A DNA stretch of 12,691 nucleotides from SIG672 sp045535095. GTDB taxonomy: Bacteria; Bacillota; Clostridia; Oscillospirales; CAG-272. The stretch's first letter is position 1, and every line of letters starts with the position of its first letter. The notes under the pieces are model-generated. The model did no database searches and was not told where the DNA came from. It saw only the letters and a program-made list of their open reading frames with translations. The DNA lies in NCBI GenBank assembly GCA_045535095.1, contig JAZSKY010000066.1, positions 1 to 12,691 of the forward strand, written 5' to 3'. The position numbers and the translations under genes are program-made. Shown here in pieces: positions 7,266-12,691 of this stretch.

Positions 7266-8990
7266 TTAGTATATCACGAAGCTTGCAAACTGAATTCTGC
7301 GTTTGCCCGTTTCGGGAACGTTAGTGGTGCATACGTAGTAAACTGTGCGTCCGTCGGGATCGACTACGAACGAGGAGCTGTGACCGATTCGGTTATCGGT
7401 TCCCGTTTCGTAAGGAAGGGGATTTTTCATTGTAGTCCAGGTTTTTCCGTAGTCAAAGCTTACGAAAAGTCTGTGAGTACCGTCACCGTTGACCTCTTTT
7501 TTAGCGGAAACGATAAGAGTTCCGCACTCGCCGCCCGCGGGTACCCATACGCACGAGGGCGCACCGATTCCGCAGTAGCCGTCTGCCGAAAGGAGAGTTC
7601 CCTTGTCGGCGGGATCGCCCCAGTCGGCGATATTGCTCGTCTTTTTGTAGTATATTTCGCCTGCCGTAGGACTCTTATTCTTCTGTCCGGCATCATTTAC
7701 GCCGTAAAATTCGTAAACGATGAAGTATTCGCCGTTGCCCATTTTAGTCATGATAAGCATACCGGGGCGGTCAACGGGATTGTCGAACGCGCAGATTTCA
7801 ACGAGGCTTTCCCAGTTTACGCCGTCGCGCGAGCGCTTGTAAACGAGCTTCTGGTCGTGTGTGGGATCGGAGTCGTCCGAATAGAAGCAGTAGAGGTAGC
7901 CACTGTCGTACCAAGCGAAGGGCTCCCATACACCCGACTGCTTCGGCCAGTCGCCAACAGCCTCGGTAGTGCCGCCGTTTGCAATCTTTGCGGTCTGCAT
8001 CCAGGTCTTGCCGCAGTCGGTGCTGTACCACATCCATATTTCCGAGCGCACGTCATAGTTTATAGATCCGCTTGCGAAAACGAGTGTTCCTGCAGGGTAG
8101 TCACCTACCTGCGCGGGAAGCTCGTAAATGTGAGACATCTGTCCGGGCTTCAGTCCGGCTGTCACACCCGCGGGGTTTTGCTCGGTGGGACGGGAGAGGA
8201 GATTCCAGGTCTTTCCGCCATCGTCGCTCTCCATAAAGCAGGCGCTCGTCGTCTTTAAGCGAGAGTCGCTGAGGCAGATGTGAGTTATAAGCTTTCCGTT
8301 GTTCTTTTCATCGGGCTGATGCTGAAGCTGAACTATCGAGGGATAGTGCGTGCTTCCTATGTTCATTAAGGTTCCGCTGACCGTTGTCGATCCAACCGAG
8401 GCGAGAATGGTAGTCGCCTCCTGAAGGATCTCTATTTCAACTCCGTTTGCGAGAATTTCAACGTTACCTGCGTGATAATTCTTTGCAAAGGTCTTGCCCG
8501 ATGCGACGTTAAGTCCAACGTCCTTTTCGGAGACCTTGACGTATTTCTCGACGAAGATCTTTATTGCGCGTACGGTTGACTGCTCGGTAGTACCGGTAAT
8601 AACGATCTTGTTTTCCGAAATGTCGATTATATAAGCCTCGCTGCTCGTCTGCTTTTTAAGCTTCGTAAGAGCCGCCTCGGTAGATGCGCGCTCGGTGAGA
8701 CCTACGACGATCTCCTTTTCACCCTCGGCGCTCTCGTCGGTTGCGACAGTAAGGTCTGCGCCAACGTATTCCTTTATTGAGTTTTTAAGCTCGACCGTCT
8801 GACGTACCGTAAGCTCGTCTGCCGTTTCGGAACGAACGATAGTAAAGTCGGTGATCTCTATAACGTTTTCGGGAGTGGGATCTTCCTTAGGGTCCTCCTT
8901 GTCCTCGCAGCCGGGGAAGGAAGAAAGCAGTACCGACAGCATAGTCAGTATGTAAAAGATCTTCGAGATAAGCGCTAATAAAAATTTCAT
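7266..8990 (-). CDS. GH93-like beta-propeller lipoprotein, array copy 1 (promoter-proximal)
   Basis: 574 residues, first gene of the five-gene transcript. ATG 8990 has AAGGAG seven bases upstream and a leader of about 98 bases from the promoter at 9095-9123. The lipobox is SFPGC (Cys28), followed by a charged Asp/Glu/Lys/Pro linker to residue ~42. The alpha/beta domain runs ~60-165 (KEIVVGLTERAS, IIDISENKIVITG). Propeller Asp boxes are at 255-262 (SDDGGKTW), 323-330 (STDCGKTW), 387-393 and 511-518 (SFDYGKTW). GH93-type signatures are YELPAQVGDYPAGTLV (289-304), WEP with Glu356, FYSDD (369-373), RPGM (408-411) and YE with Glu427. An extra loop at ~431-444 follows the second glutamate. It is the most divergent propeller of the set, with changes such as QHQPDEKN where other copies have QHQKNPEDN. 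Function: probably an exported glycan hydrolase; substrate unknown. Confidence 0.8.
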   Translation of the reverse strand: MKFLLALISKIFYILTMLSVLLSSFPGCEDKEDPKEDPTPENVIEITDFTIVRSETADELTVRQTVELKNSIKEYVGADLTVATDESAEGEKEIVVGLTERASTEAALTKLKKQTSSEAYIIDISENKIVITGTTEQSTVRAIKIFVEKYVKVSEKDVGLNVASGKTFAKNYHAGNVEILANGVEIEILQEATTILASVGSTTVSGTLMNIGSTHYPSIVQLQHQPDEKNNGKLITHICLSDSRLKTTSACFMESDDGGKTWNLLSRPTEQNPAGVTAGLKPGQMSHIYELPAQVGDYPAGTLVFASGSINYDVRSEIWMWYSTDCGKTWMQTAKIANGGTTEAVGDWPKQSGVWEPFAWYDSGYLYCFYSDDSDPTHDQKLVYKRSRDGVNWESLVEICAFDNPVDRPGMLIMTKMGNGEYFIVYEFYGVNDAGQKNKSPTAGEIYYKKTSNIADWGDPADKGTLLSADGYCGIGAPSCVWVPAGGECGTLIVSAKKEVNGDGTHRLFVSFDYGKTWTTMKNPLPYETGTDNRIGHSSSFVVDPDGRTVYYVCTTNVPETGKRRIQFASFVIY

Positions 8991-9054
8991 TTTTTTGCTC
9001 CTTTATGGGAAGTCGGGTTATTTCGTTTTGTGTTGCCGATGGAGCTTTTAATTT

Positions 9055-9076
9055 TATTATATATACTAATATAATA
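9055..9076 (-). other. AU-only stem-loop near the 5' end of the array leader
   Basis: An 8-bp perfect inverted repeat (TATTATAT with ATATAATA) has a 6-base loop. It starts about 12 bases after the predicted transcription start of the array operon. It could protect the 5' end of the long mRNA, but an all-A/U stem is weak and may be coincidental. Confidence 0.35.
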
Positions 9077-9094
9077 TAGAAACAATCCCACCTT

Positions 9095-9123
9095 ATTGTA
9101 CCAAAATTCGGTGTATCTGTCAA
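9095..9123 (-). promoter_or_regulatory. Promoter of the five-gene propeller array
   Basis: On the minus strand a perfect TTGACA -35 box (9123-9118) and a TACAAT -10 box (9100-9095) are separated by 17 bases. The predicted start is near 9088, giving a leader of about 98 bases to ATG 8990. No clear operator palindrome overlaps the boxes. The promoter is close to consensus, so expression may be high unless repressed. Confidence 0.88.
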
Positions 9124-9195
9124 CAGGTTATAAAAAGAGTCGCAAAATATGAAATATAAACCTAACATAGTGAAATATGCCGAGGCGAAAAAGGC

Positions 9196-9226
9196 GAAAA
9201 AAGACGCCTCCCAAAAGGGAGGCGTC
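9196..9226 (-). terminator. Intrinsic terminator after the remnant copy
   Basis: A perfect 10-bp GC-rich stem (GACGCCTCCC 9203-9212 with GGGAGGCGTC 9217-9226) has an AAAA loop. Read on the minus strand, a run of six U residues follows. It starts about ten bases after the remnant's stop codon and isolates that unit from the array promoter. Confidence 0.92.
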
Positions 9227-9235
9227 AGAGTTTTA

Positions 9236-9492
9236 TCAATATACTTTAAAGCTTGTGAACTGTATGCGGCATCTTCCCGTAGTGTCGATGGTAGTAGTGT
9301 TGATGTAGTAAACGGTTCTCTGATCTGCGCCGAGCCAGAAGCCTGCGCTGTATCCCGGCTTTCCGTTTTTCTCCTCGGGAGGCGCGAGCGGTGCCTTAGT
9401 TTCGTCCTTGACGCACGCGCACATAAGCGAGAGCGTGAAGCAAAGAGTCAAAGTGAGCGAGATAATTCTTAAAAGAGTGCTTGTTTTTTCAT
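9236..9492 (-). pseudogene. Remnant of a sixth propeller lipoprotein: signal peptide joined to C-terminal tail, frameshifted
   Basis: AGGAG (9501-9505) lies eight bases before ATG 9492, but that frame reads MKKQALF and then stops. The start codon is followed by six A residues, whereas copy 3 has seven. Adding one A restores an 85-residue product, MKKTSTLLRIISLTLT and onward, with Cys27 (LMCAC) where copies 3-5 have their lipid-anchor cysteine. After about residue 42 the sequence jumps straight to the family's last ~40 residues: GKPGYSAGFWLGADQRTVYY, ending QFTSFKVY. About 490 residues, including the alpha/beta domain and nearly the whole propeller, are missing. Without slippage the only in-frame start for the tail is TTG at 9451. 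It is probably dead, but promoter (9521-9550) and terminator (9196-9226) are intact. A phase-variable mini-lipoprotein is a less likely alternative. Confidence 0.85.
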
Positions 9493-9520
9493 ATTTCTTA
9501 CTCCTGTTTTATTTAAGGAT

Positions 9521-9550
9521 ATTTTACTATAAGATCCCGCTTTTTGTCAA
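9521..9550 (-). promoter_or_regulatory. Promoter of the remnant copy
   Basis: On the minus strand a TTGACA -35 box (9550-9545) and a TAAAAT -10 box (9526-9521) are 18 bases apart. The predicted start is near 9514, about 22 bases before the ATG. With the terminator at 9196-9226 it defines a transcript of about 310 bases. Confidence 0.7.
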
Positions 9551-9612
9551 GCAAGACCGAGGTAAAACGGTAGCATAGGTCAATAAGCGGATAGGATATG
9601 TCAACTCGAAAA

Positions 9613-9660
9613 GAAAATAAAAAGCCTTCGAAAACGTTGTTTTGCGATCCCGAAAGCCTT
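9613..9660 (-). terminator. Intrinsic terminator after the methylglyoxal-synthase-like gene
   Basis: Minus-strand RNA AAGGCUUUCG (9660-9651) pairs with CGAAGGCUU (9630-9622) with two G-U pairs. The ~20-base interior can form its own AAAAC/GUUUU stem. A U-rich run (complement of 9613-9623) follows. It lies about 20 bases after the stop codon of the upstream gene. Confidence 0.75.
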
Positions 9661-9678
9661 GTTTTGTTGTTAAAATAG

Positions 9679-10098
9679 TCAGATTTCCTTCTTGGAATAA
9701 ATAGGGTTGACGAGCTTTCTCCAGTCAAGGTCGCCGCTCTCAAGCGCGCGCACGAGAACCTCTGCGGTTGCAATATTGGTTGCAACGGGAATGTTGTAGG
9801 TGTCGCAGTTGAGGATAAGGTCGTGCTCGTTCTGGTGATACGTCTCTTTATCCGACGTGCTTCTGAAAAGAAGCAGAAGGTCGATCTCGTTGTAAGCAAT
9901 ACGGGTACTGATCTGCTCTGAGCCGCCCTGTGATCCGGTCATCATCTTTTCTATTGTGAGTCCGGTGGCTTCCGAAATGTATTTCGCCGTAATTGCTGTG
10001 GCGCAAAGATTGTGCTTGCTGAGTATGCCACAGTAGGCTATACAGAATTCGGCCATGAGTTCTTTCTTGGTGTCGTCCGCAATAATTGCAATCTGCAC
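9679..10098 (-). CDS. Methylglyoxal-synthase-fold protein with substituted active site
   Basis: 139 residues from a GTG start (10098), with GGAAAGGGG about ten bases upstream. The fold family is clear: IAIIADD at 3-9, ISEATGL at 41-47, NEIDLLLLF at 70-78, NIPVATNIATAE at 102-113 and GDLDWR near the C terminus. Methylglyoxal synthase converts dihydroxyacetone phosphate to methylglyoxal and phosphate. Against my recollection of E. coli MgsA the alignment is ungapped with an offset of 11, and key positions differ: His19 is Asp8, catalytic Asp71 is Ser60, His98 is Tyr87, and Asp101 is Asn90. The phosphate-binding TGTTG is TAITA (34-38). The GGDQQ loop reads GGSEQ. Normal MgsA activity is therefore doubtful. 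It may bind a phosphorylated ligand as a sensor or regulator, or be a neofunctionalised paralogue. It is transcribed alone, divergent from the PfoR-like gene. The symbol mgsA is withheld for this reason. Confidence 0.82.
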   Translation of the reverse strand: MQIAIIADDTKKELMAEFCIAYCGILSKHNLCATAITAKYISEATGLTIEKMMTGSQGGSEQISTRIAYNEIDLLLLFRSTSDKETYHQNEHDLILNCDTYNIPVATNIATAEVLVRALESGDLDWRKLVNPIYSKKEI

Positions 10099-10131
10099 TG
10101 TTTGTGTACCCCTTTCCGATTTGTATAAACT

Positions 10132-10145
10132 AAAACCTTGGTTTT
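10132..10145. other. Palindrome AAAACC-TT-GGTTTT at the predicted start of the MgsA-like transcript
   Basis: A perfect 6-bp inverted repeat with a 2-base centre overlaps the predicted transcription start (about 10144) of the minus-strand gene. Its position suits a repressor operator or a small 5' hairpin. It is short and could be chance. Confidence 0.3.
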
Positions 10146-10150
10146 CCCCA

Positions 10151-10179
10151 ATTATAGCACATTTTTTTCACAATGTCAA
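10151..10179 (-). promoter_or_regulatory. Consensus promoter of the MgsA-like gene
   Basis: On the minus strand a TTGACA -35 box (10179-10174) and a TATAAT -10 box (10156-10151) are 17 bases apart, a full consensus match. The leader to the GTG start is about 46 bases. It is back to back with the plus-strand promoter at 10253-10281. Confidence 0.88.
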
Positions 10180-10252
10180 TGCACCTTATTCAATTTTATT
10201 TGAAAAATCTTTCCGCCGCGCCGCGCAAAAGGGGAGAATTTCCCGTTTTCGC

Positions 10253-10281
10253 TTGACATTACGGGCGATAGGATGTATAAT
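10253..10281 (+). promoter_or_regulatory. Consensus promoter of the PfoR-like/kinase unit
   Basis: TTGACA (10253-10258) and TATAAT (10276-10281) are 17 bases apart. The predicted start is near 10288, giving a leader of about 29 bases before ATG 10317 with GAGGG at 10304-10308 as ribosome site. An imperfect inverted repeat (about 10227-10249) lies directly upstream of the -35 box. Confidence 0.88.
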
Positions 10282-10316
10282 ATGGAGTATCATTAAGGCA
10301 AAAGAGGGATACAAAA

Positions 10317-11381
10317 ATGTCTAAGATCAGGAGTTTTTTGGAGAGAAAGCAGATAAAGCTCTCCGCAAAGCTTTATTTTGTTGACGCTATGGGTGCAATG
10401 GCACTCGGTCTTTTTTCCACCCTGCTTATAGGAACGATACTTAGTACTATCGGCTCGGAATTTGGAATTGCTTTTTTAAATGAGATCGCCGCTATCGCGA
10501 AAAACGGATCGGTAGTCGGAGCGGCTATCGGCGTAGCGGTTGCATATACGCTTAAAGCGCCGCCCCTCGTTCTCTTCTCGAGCGCGGTGACCGGTGCGGC
10601 AGGCTATCTCCTTGGCGCGAGTGTTATGACTCCGTCGGGTGCTATGGCATATACTGCCGGTCCTGCGGGATCGTTTCTTGTTGTCCTTATCGCGTGCGAA
10701 ATAGGAAAAACAGTATCGAAGGAAACGAAGGTCGATATCCTCGTTACCCCCACGGTTACGATACTTTCGGGATTTGCACTTGCAAAGCTTATCTGCCCTG
10801 CGGTTGCTTATCTTATGTACTATCTCGGATATTTCATCAATACAACGACCGAAATGCACCCCTTTATTATGGGCGTTATCGTTGCCGTTGTAGTCGGAAT
10901 AATACTCACACTCCCCATCTCGAGCGCGGCAATATGCGCAATGATCGGAATTTCCGGTCTTGCAGGCGGAGCGGCAACGGCAGGCTGCTGCGCGCAGATG
11001 GTCGGATTTGCGGTCATCAGCTTCCGTGAAAACGGAGTCGGCGGACTCGTGGCACAGGGACTCGGAACGTCTATGCTTCAGATGGGAAATATCTGCAAAA
11101 AGCCGCAGATATGGATAGCTCCGACAGTCGCATCTGCGATCTGCGGACCGATAGCTACCGTAATTTTTAAACTTAACTGTACCGGCGTCTCGGCAGGAAT
11201 GGGAACGTGCGGACTCGTTGGTCCGATAGGTATTCTCTCGGCAACCGAGGGTAGCGCCATGACCTATATAGGCATACTCGTCACCTGCATTATAGCGCCC
11301 GCGATCGTCGCGTTTGTATGTAATGAAATTCTTCGCTCGACAGGACTTGTCAAAACGGGCGATATGCAGCTTTCACTTTAA
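10317..11381 (+). CDS. PfoR-like PTS EIIC family membrane protein
   Basis: 354 residues, strongly hydrophobic, with about eight to ten likely membrane segments (for example ~23-45, 64-82, 84-103, 116-130, 140-172, 182-205, 206-234, 266-285 and 314-336). The Gly/Ala-rich signatures ISSAAICAMIGISGLAGGAA (201-220), NICKKPQIWIAPTVASAICG (258-277) and AGMGTCGLVGPIG (293-305) match the EIIC-type family (Pfam PTS_EIIC_2) that includes Clostridium perfringens PfoR. Family members lack fused EIIA/EIIB domains and their substrates are mostly unknown; PfoR was first described as affecting toxin expression. The family length is usual, and the start is fixed by GAGGG eight bases upstream. The kinase-like gene follows after 26 bases, so the two are probably co-transcribed. 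That fits uptake of a sugar which is then phosphorylated inside the cell, but transport has not been shown for this family. Confidence 0.85.
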   Translation: MSKIRSFLERKQIKLSAKLYFVDAMGAMALGLFSTLLIGTILSTIGSEFGIAFLNEIAAIAKNGSVVGAAIGVAVAYTLKAPPLVLFSSAVTGAAGYLLGASVMTPSGAMAYTAGPAGSFLVVLIACEIGKTVSKETKVDILVTPTVTILSGFALAKLICPAVAYLMYYLGYFINTTTEMHPFIMGVIVAVVVGIILTLPISSAAICAMIGISGLAGGAATAGCCAQMVGFAVISFRENGVGGLVAQGLGTSMLQMGNICKKPQIWIAPTVASAICGPIATVIFKLNCTGVSAGMGTCGLVGPIGILSATEGSAMTYIGILVTCIIAPAIVAFVCNEILRSTGLVKTGDMQLSL

Positions 11382-11407
11382 TTTTTACACAAAGAAGGGC
11401 GTAAACA

Positions 11408-12501
11408 ATGGAAAACAAAGAGCTTTTGGCAACAGTCTCTTGCGTTGCAGAAAAATTCAACATTCACAACGTCAGTGATGTGGAGACCTGCAATATCGGT
11501 CACATCAACGGAACGTTTTTCGCACAGTCGGATAATGGAAAATCGTTGTTCATAGAATAAATCACAACATTTTCAAGAGCCCCGTATCTCTTATGAATAA
11601 TATAGTTGCTGTCACCGATCATATCAAAAGAAAAATGGCGGCGGAGGGCGCAAGCGAGGACGAAATCGAGCGTTCTGTGCTCAGATTTTACCCTGCAAAT
11701 GACGGAAATTACTATATTATCGACGAAAACGGCAACTATTGGAGAATTTGCAAGTTTATCGAGGGCACCTGCACGTACAACATCGGCTCGCCCGAGATTC
11801 TCTATCAGGCAGGACTCGGATTCGGAAGATTCCAGAAATATCTTTCCGATTTTCCTGCAAAGGAGCTTGCCGAAACTATCCCGAATTTCCACAATACGGC
11901 AGTACGCTTTGAGCATTTCGAAAATACGGTAGCTGCCGACAGCTTTGGCAGAGCGGACGCATGCCGCGATCTCATTGAAAAGGTGCTTTCGTACAAGGAC
12001 GTGACGAGCGTTATCGTGTCAAAGCTTGAAAGCGGAGAGATTCCCTACAAGGTAACTCACAACGATACGAAGATGAACAACGTGCTTATCGACGTGAAAA
12101 CGGGCGAGAGTGTTTGCGTTGTTGACCTTGATACCGTAATGCCCGGCTCGCTTCTTTACGATTTCGGAGACGCTATCCGTATCGGTGCGGCGGCAGTATC
12201 CGAGGGAAGCCTTGAATTTGATAAATTCGTTGTCAGAGAGGACCTTTACAAGGCGTTTTACGACGGATTTTCGCTCGGAATCGGCGACACGATCACCGAA
12301 GAGGAAAAGAAGCTTCTTCCCCTCAGCGCGTTTATGATGACCTACGAGGTCGGAATGCGTTTTCTCGACGATTACCTCTCGGGAGACACATATTTCCACA
12401 CCGACTACGAAGGTCAGAACCTCGACAGAGCGCGCGGACGGCTCGCCCTTGCCGACGATATAATGAAAAAGCAGGACGCGCTCCTTGAGTTGACAAAATA
12501 A
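11408..12501 (+). pseudogene. N-acetylhexosamine 1-kinase-like (APH fold) gene, split by a frameshift
   Basis: A good ribosome site (AGAAGGG) precedes ATG 11408. The first 50 residues include GHINGTFFAQ (31-40), the nucleotide-binding strand, and end at TAA 11558-11560. The protein then continues in another frame from about 11554 as RINHNIFKSP for 315 residues. The junction lacks one base, or four if the usual LIQRIN wording was present. The catalytic loop THNDTKMNNV (presumed base Asp at 12064-12066) and the metal site VVDLDTVMPG, followed by YDFGDAIR, are intact. Rejoined, the product is about 365 residues, the size of NahK-type kinases that phosphorylate GlcNAc/GalNAc at C1. Internal ATG 11593 lacks a ribosome site, so a working shortened kinase is unlikely. 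A true inactivating mutation or a sequencing error are the main alternatives. Substrate is not certain within the family. Confidence 0.82.
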
Positions 12502-12529
12502 AATATAAAATGACAAAACCGCCCGTATA

Positions 12530-12557
12530 GCGTGATACTCTTAAGGGAGTATCACGC
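12530..12557 (+). terminator. Strong hairpin after the kinase-like gene
   Basis: A perfect 11-bp inverted repeat (GCGTGATACTC with GAGTATCACGC) has a 6-base loop (TTAAGG). It lies about 30 bases after the stop codon. There is no U tract behind it, so it may be a factor-assisted terminator, an mRNA 3' stabiliser, or the first part of the repeat that follows. Confidence 0.5.
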
Positions 12558-12560
12558 ATC

Positions 12561-12691
12561 GAGATAAATCCCTTGCGGGATTTTCGATATGTTGCTAACG
12601 CAACTCGATATGCCTGCGGCTCGATATGTTTGCTACGCAAACGAGGGATTTATCTCATATCGAATTGGCGCAAAGCGACAATATATCGAGT
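12561..12691. repeat. Composite intergenic repeat of TCGATATG units alternating with mini-hairpins
   Basis: An outer 13-bp perfect inverted repeat (12561-12573 with 12644-12656) encloses three direct TCGATATG copies (12584, 12605, 12621). Each runs into a tiny stem-loop: GTTGC/GCAAC (12591-12604), GCC/GGC (12612-12620) and GTTTGC/GCAAAC (12628-12642). A fourth hairpin, AAATCCC/GGGATTT (12566-12583), uses the same left arm as the outer stem, so the two folds exclude each other. CATATCGA (12656-12663), the complement of the unit, and another hairpin (12664-12682) follow, and the element continues past the window with TATATCGAG. No coding frame fits. It resembles multicopy palindromic intergenic elements of gut Clostridia; mobility and function are unknown. 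Confidence 0.75.

Larger units (their letters stand above)
408..9492 (-). repeat. Tandem paralogue array: five full copies plus one deletion remnant
   Basis: Six head-to-tail copies of one gene occupy nearly 9.1 kb. Full copies start at 8990, 7250, 5530, 3790 and 2093; the remnant lies at 9236-9492. Intergenic gaps within the operon are 15, 34, 30 and 14 bases, and no promoter or terminator stands out between copies, so one transcript from 9095-9123 to 367-403 is expected. Long near-identical DNA stretches (for example around 2880-2945 and 6335-6400) make the array a substrate for homologous recombination and a likely assembly hazard. Confidence 0.9.

Noticed and set aside
408..8990. Annotating the array genes as sialidases (GH33)
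   Set aside because: Asp boxes are shared across many propellers. I find no FRIP/YRIP arginine motif before the first Asp box, and the YELP..PAGTL, WEP, YSDQ and YE motifs fit GH93 better.
8991..9088. Riboswitch in the 98-base leader of the array operon
   Set aside because: Only an A/U stem-loop is visible; no conserved aptamer core or terminator/antiterminator pair is found.
10227..10249. Terminator between the divergent genes
   Set aside because: The inverted repeat (AAAAGGGGA with TCCCGTTTT) has a mismatch in a short stem and lies immediately upstream of a promoter in a region where no transcript ends.
11540..11600. Programmed ribosomal frameshift in the kinase-like gene
   Set aside because: No slippery heptamer or downstream pseudoknot is evident at the junction, and the family is not known for recoding.
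11500..11916. Minus-strand open frame of 138 codons across the kinase-like gene
   Set aside because: It is antisense to conserved kinase motifs, has no convincing ribosome site and no recognisable family.
12584..12643. CRISPR-like repeat array
   Set aside because: The direct repeats are only 8 bases with 8-13 base intervals that are themselves palindromic. Spacing and size do not fit CRISPR.

Overview
The window looks like chromosomal DNA from a gut-type Clostridia (Firmicutes; probably Oscillospiraceae/Ruminococcaceae or a relative). This is inferred from AGGAG-type ribosome binding sites, near-consensus TTGACA/TATAAT promoters, many lipoproteins, a PfoR-type membrane protein and a hairpin-rich intergenic repeat. 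No rRNA or tRNA is present to fix the taxon.

Layout. Bases 1-345 hold the 5' end of glutamate 5-kinase (proB, minus strand) and its promoter. Bases 365-9550 are dominated by one gene family on the minus strand. Five full-length tandem paralogues of 560-574 residues (8990 down to 408) sit 14-34 bases apart behind one strong promoter (9095-9123) and end at one terminator (367-403). Each is an exported protein, four of them clear lipoproteins, with an alpha/beta N-terminal domain and an Asp-box beta-propeller. The propeller matches the exo-arabinanase family GH93 better than true sialidases. Just upstream is a sixth copy reduced to signal peptide plus C-terminal tail and frameshifted, but with its own promoter and terminator. 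In the entries below the full copies are numbered 1 to 5 in order of transcription: copy 1 is 7266-8990 and copy 5 is 408-2093.

Bases 9613-10179 carry a methylglyoxal-synthase-fold gene whose catalytic residues are replaced. Divergent from it, 10253-12501 is a plus-strand unit of a PfoR/PTS EIIC-like membrane protein followed by a frameshifted N-acetylhexosamine 1-kinase-like gene. The window ends in a strong hairpin and a composite repeat made of TCGATATG units alternating with mini-hairpins.

Working together (inference). The propeller lipoproteins probably act on a glycan outside the membrane, with an arabinose-containing polymer the best guess from family resemblance. The EIIC-like protein and sugar kinase suggest a separate sugar or amino-sugar uptake and phosphorylation unit. 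The array shows active paralogue turnover: mosaic copies, a deletion remnant, and one copy that lost its lipid-anchor cysteine.
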